5,777 nt of DNA from Alphaproteobacteria bacterium UBA2954 (GTDB lineage: Bacteria > Pseudomonadota > Alphaproteobacteria > Puniceispirillales > Puniceispirillaceae). The position numbers were made by a program, and so were the translations under genes. Positions 5,425 to 5,777 of the stretch are shown in pieces. Location: the NCBI GenBank assembly GCA_002348585.1, contig DEBO01000081.1, positions 1 to 5,777 of the forward strand, read 5' to 3'. Positions within the stretch are counted from its first letter, which is position 1; every line of letters starts with the position of its first letter. The notes below the pieces were generated by a model. That model searched no databases. It worked only from the letters and a program-made list of their open reading frames with translations, and had not been told where the DNA came from.

Positions 5425-5777
5425 ATGTATGCAACAACTTATATCAAAGCAAAAGATGTTGCCGATGCTGTAAGTCAACTTAAAGGCGCAGACGAGGGCA
5501 AATTGCTGGCAGGAGGACAAACTTTAATCCCAACACTAAAGCAGCGTCTGACTTCATCAGATCGTCTTATTGATCTGACTGACACCGGCTTGTCTGGGAT
5601 AAATGATGAGGGTAGCAATATTCGCATCGGCGCCATGACCCGTCATGTTGAAGTGGAGACATCTGAACTGGTGAAAAGTACGATACCAGCGCTAGCTGCA
5701 CTGGCAGGCGGCATCGGCGACCGTCAGGTGCGAAATTGCGGAACCATTGGCGGATCTGTCGCCAACAATGATCCGTC
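5425..5777 (+). CDS. coxM: CoxM-type FAD-binding subunit of a molybdenum hydroxylase, 3' partial
   Basis: The first 117 codons of the medium, FAD-binding subunit are visible; the family is usually about 265-295 residues, so the right edge removes more than half. The FAD domain motifs are clear: LAGGQTLIPTLKQRL (28-42) is the AGGQS/AGGHS-type flavin loop, and RNCGTIGGSVANNDP (103-117) is the second FAD-contacting motif, TIGGS at 107-111. The N-terminal Y-x-x-A-x-D-V-A-D-A pattern is also typical. This subunit takes electrons from the CoxS clusters and passes them to an acceptor such as quinone. It follows coxS and the small ORF, and no large-subunit gene lies between them. With a divergent region upstream of coxS, the large subunit would have to be downstream of this gene. 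Family secure; the CO dehydrogenase versus other hydroxylase label is not decidable from this fragment. Confidence 0.93.
   Translation, partial: MYATTYIKAKDVADAVSQLKGADEGKLLAGGQTLIPTLKQRLTSSDRLIDLTDTGLSGINDEGSNIRIGAMTRHVEVETSELVKSTIPALAALAGGIGDRQVRNCGTIGGSVANNDP

Overview
This window looks like a chromosomal segment from an alphaproteobacterium of moderate-to-low GC content, about mid-40s percent by eye. That assignment is inference. It rests on the fused molybdopterin-binding/MocA-type protein, the CoxI-like XdhC protein and the style of the PiT transporter, all of which I associate with alphaproteobacteria. A marine lineage such as SAR116 would fit, but nothing in the sequence proves it. 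I found no mobile element, CRISPR array, rRNA or tRNA.

Layout: (1) 1-1272 (+) is the C-terminal part of a PiT-family phosphate transporter cut by the left edge. (2) 1309-1692 (+) is a small carboxymuconolactone-decarboxylase-family protein, probably co-transcribed with the transporter. (3) 1693-1762 is a short convergent gap with two small hairpins. (4) 1763-3412 and 3412-4467 (-) are two molybdenum-cofactor maturation genes, a MoeA-like/MocA-like fusion and an XdhC/CoxI-family protein. They are coupled by a TAATG stop/start overlap and transcribed xdhC first. (5) 4468-4756 is a divergent regulatory region with phased A-tracts and an inverted repeat. (6) 4757-5224 (+) is a CoxS-type [2Fe-2S] subunit, 5259-5402 (+) is an unrecognised small ORF, and 5425-5777 (+) is the start of a CoxM-type FAD subunit cut by the right edge.

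Working together: the rightward genes are the start of an operon for a molybdenum hydroxylase of the aerobic CO dehydrogenase/xanthine dehydrogenase superfamily. The large molybdenum subunit (CoxL-like) is expected beyond position 5777. The leftward pair probably makes the cytosine-dinucleotide form of the molybdenum cofactor (MocA-like domain) and binds, sulfurates or delivers it (XdhC-like protein). Both arms share one intergenic region, which suggests coordinated control. The substrate cannot be decided here because the CoxL active-site loop is not in the window.

The most noteworthy unexplained item is the 47-residue basic ORF between coxS and coxM. It has its own good ribosome binding site and a tandem stop, and it matches no family I recognise.
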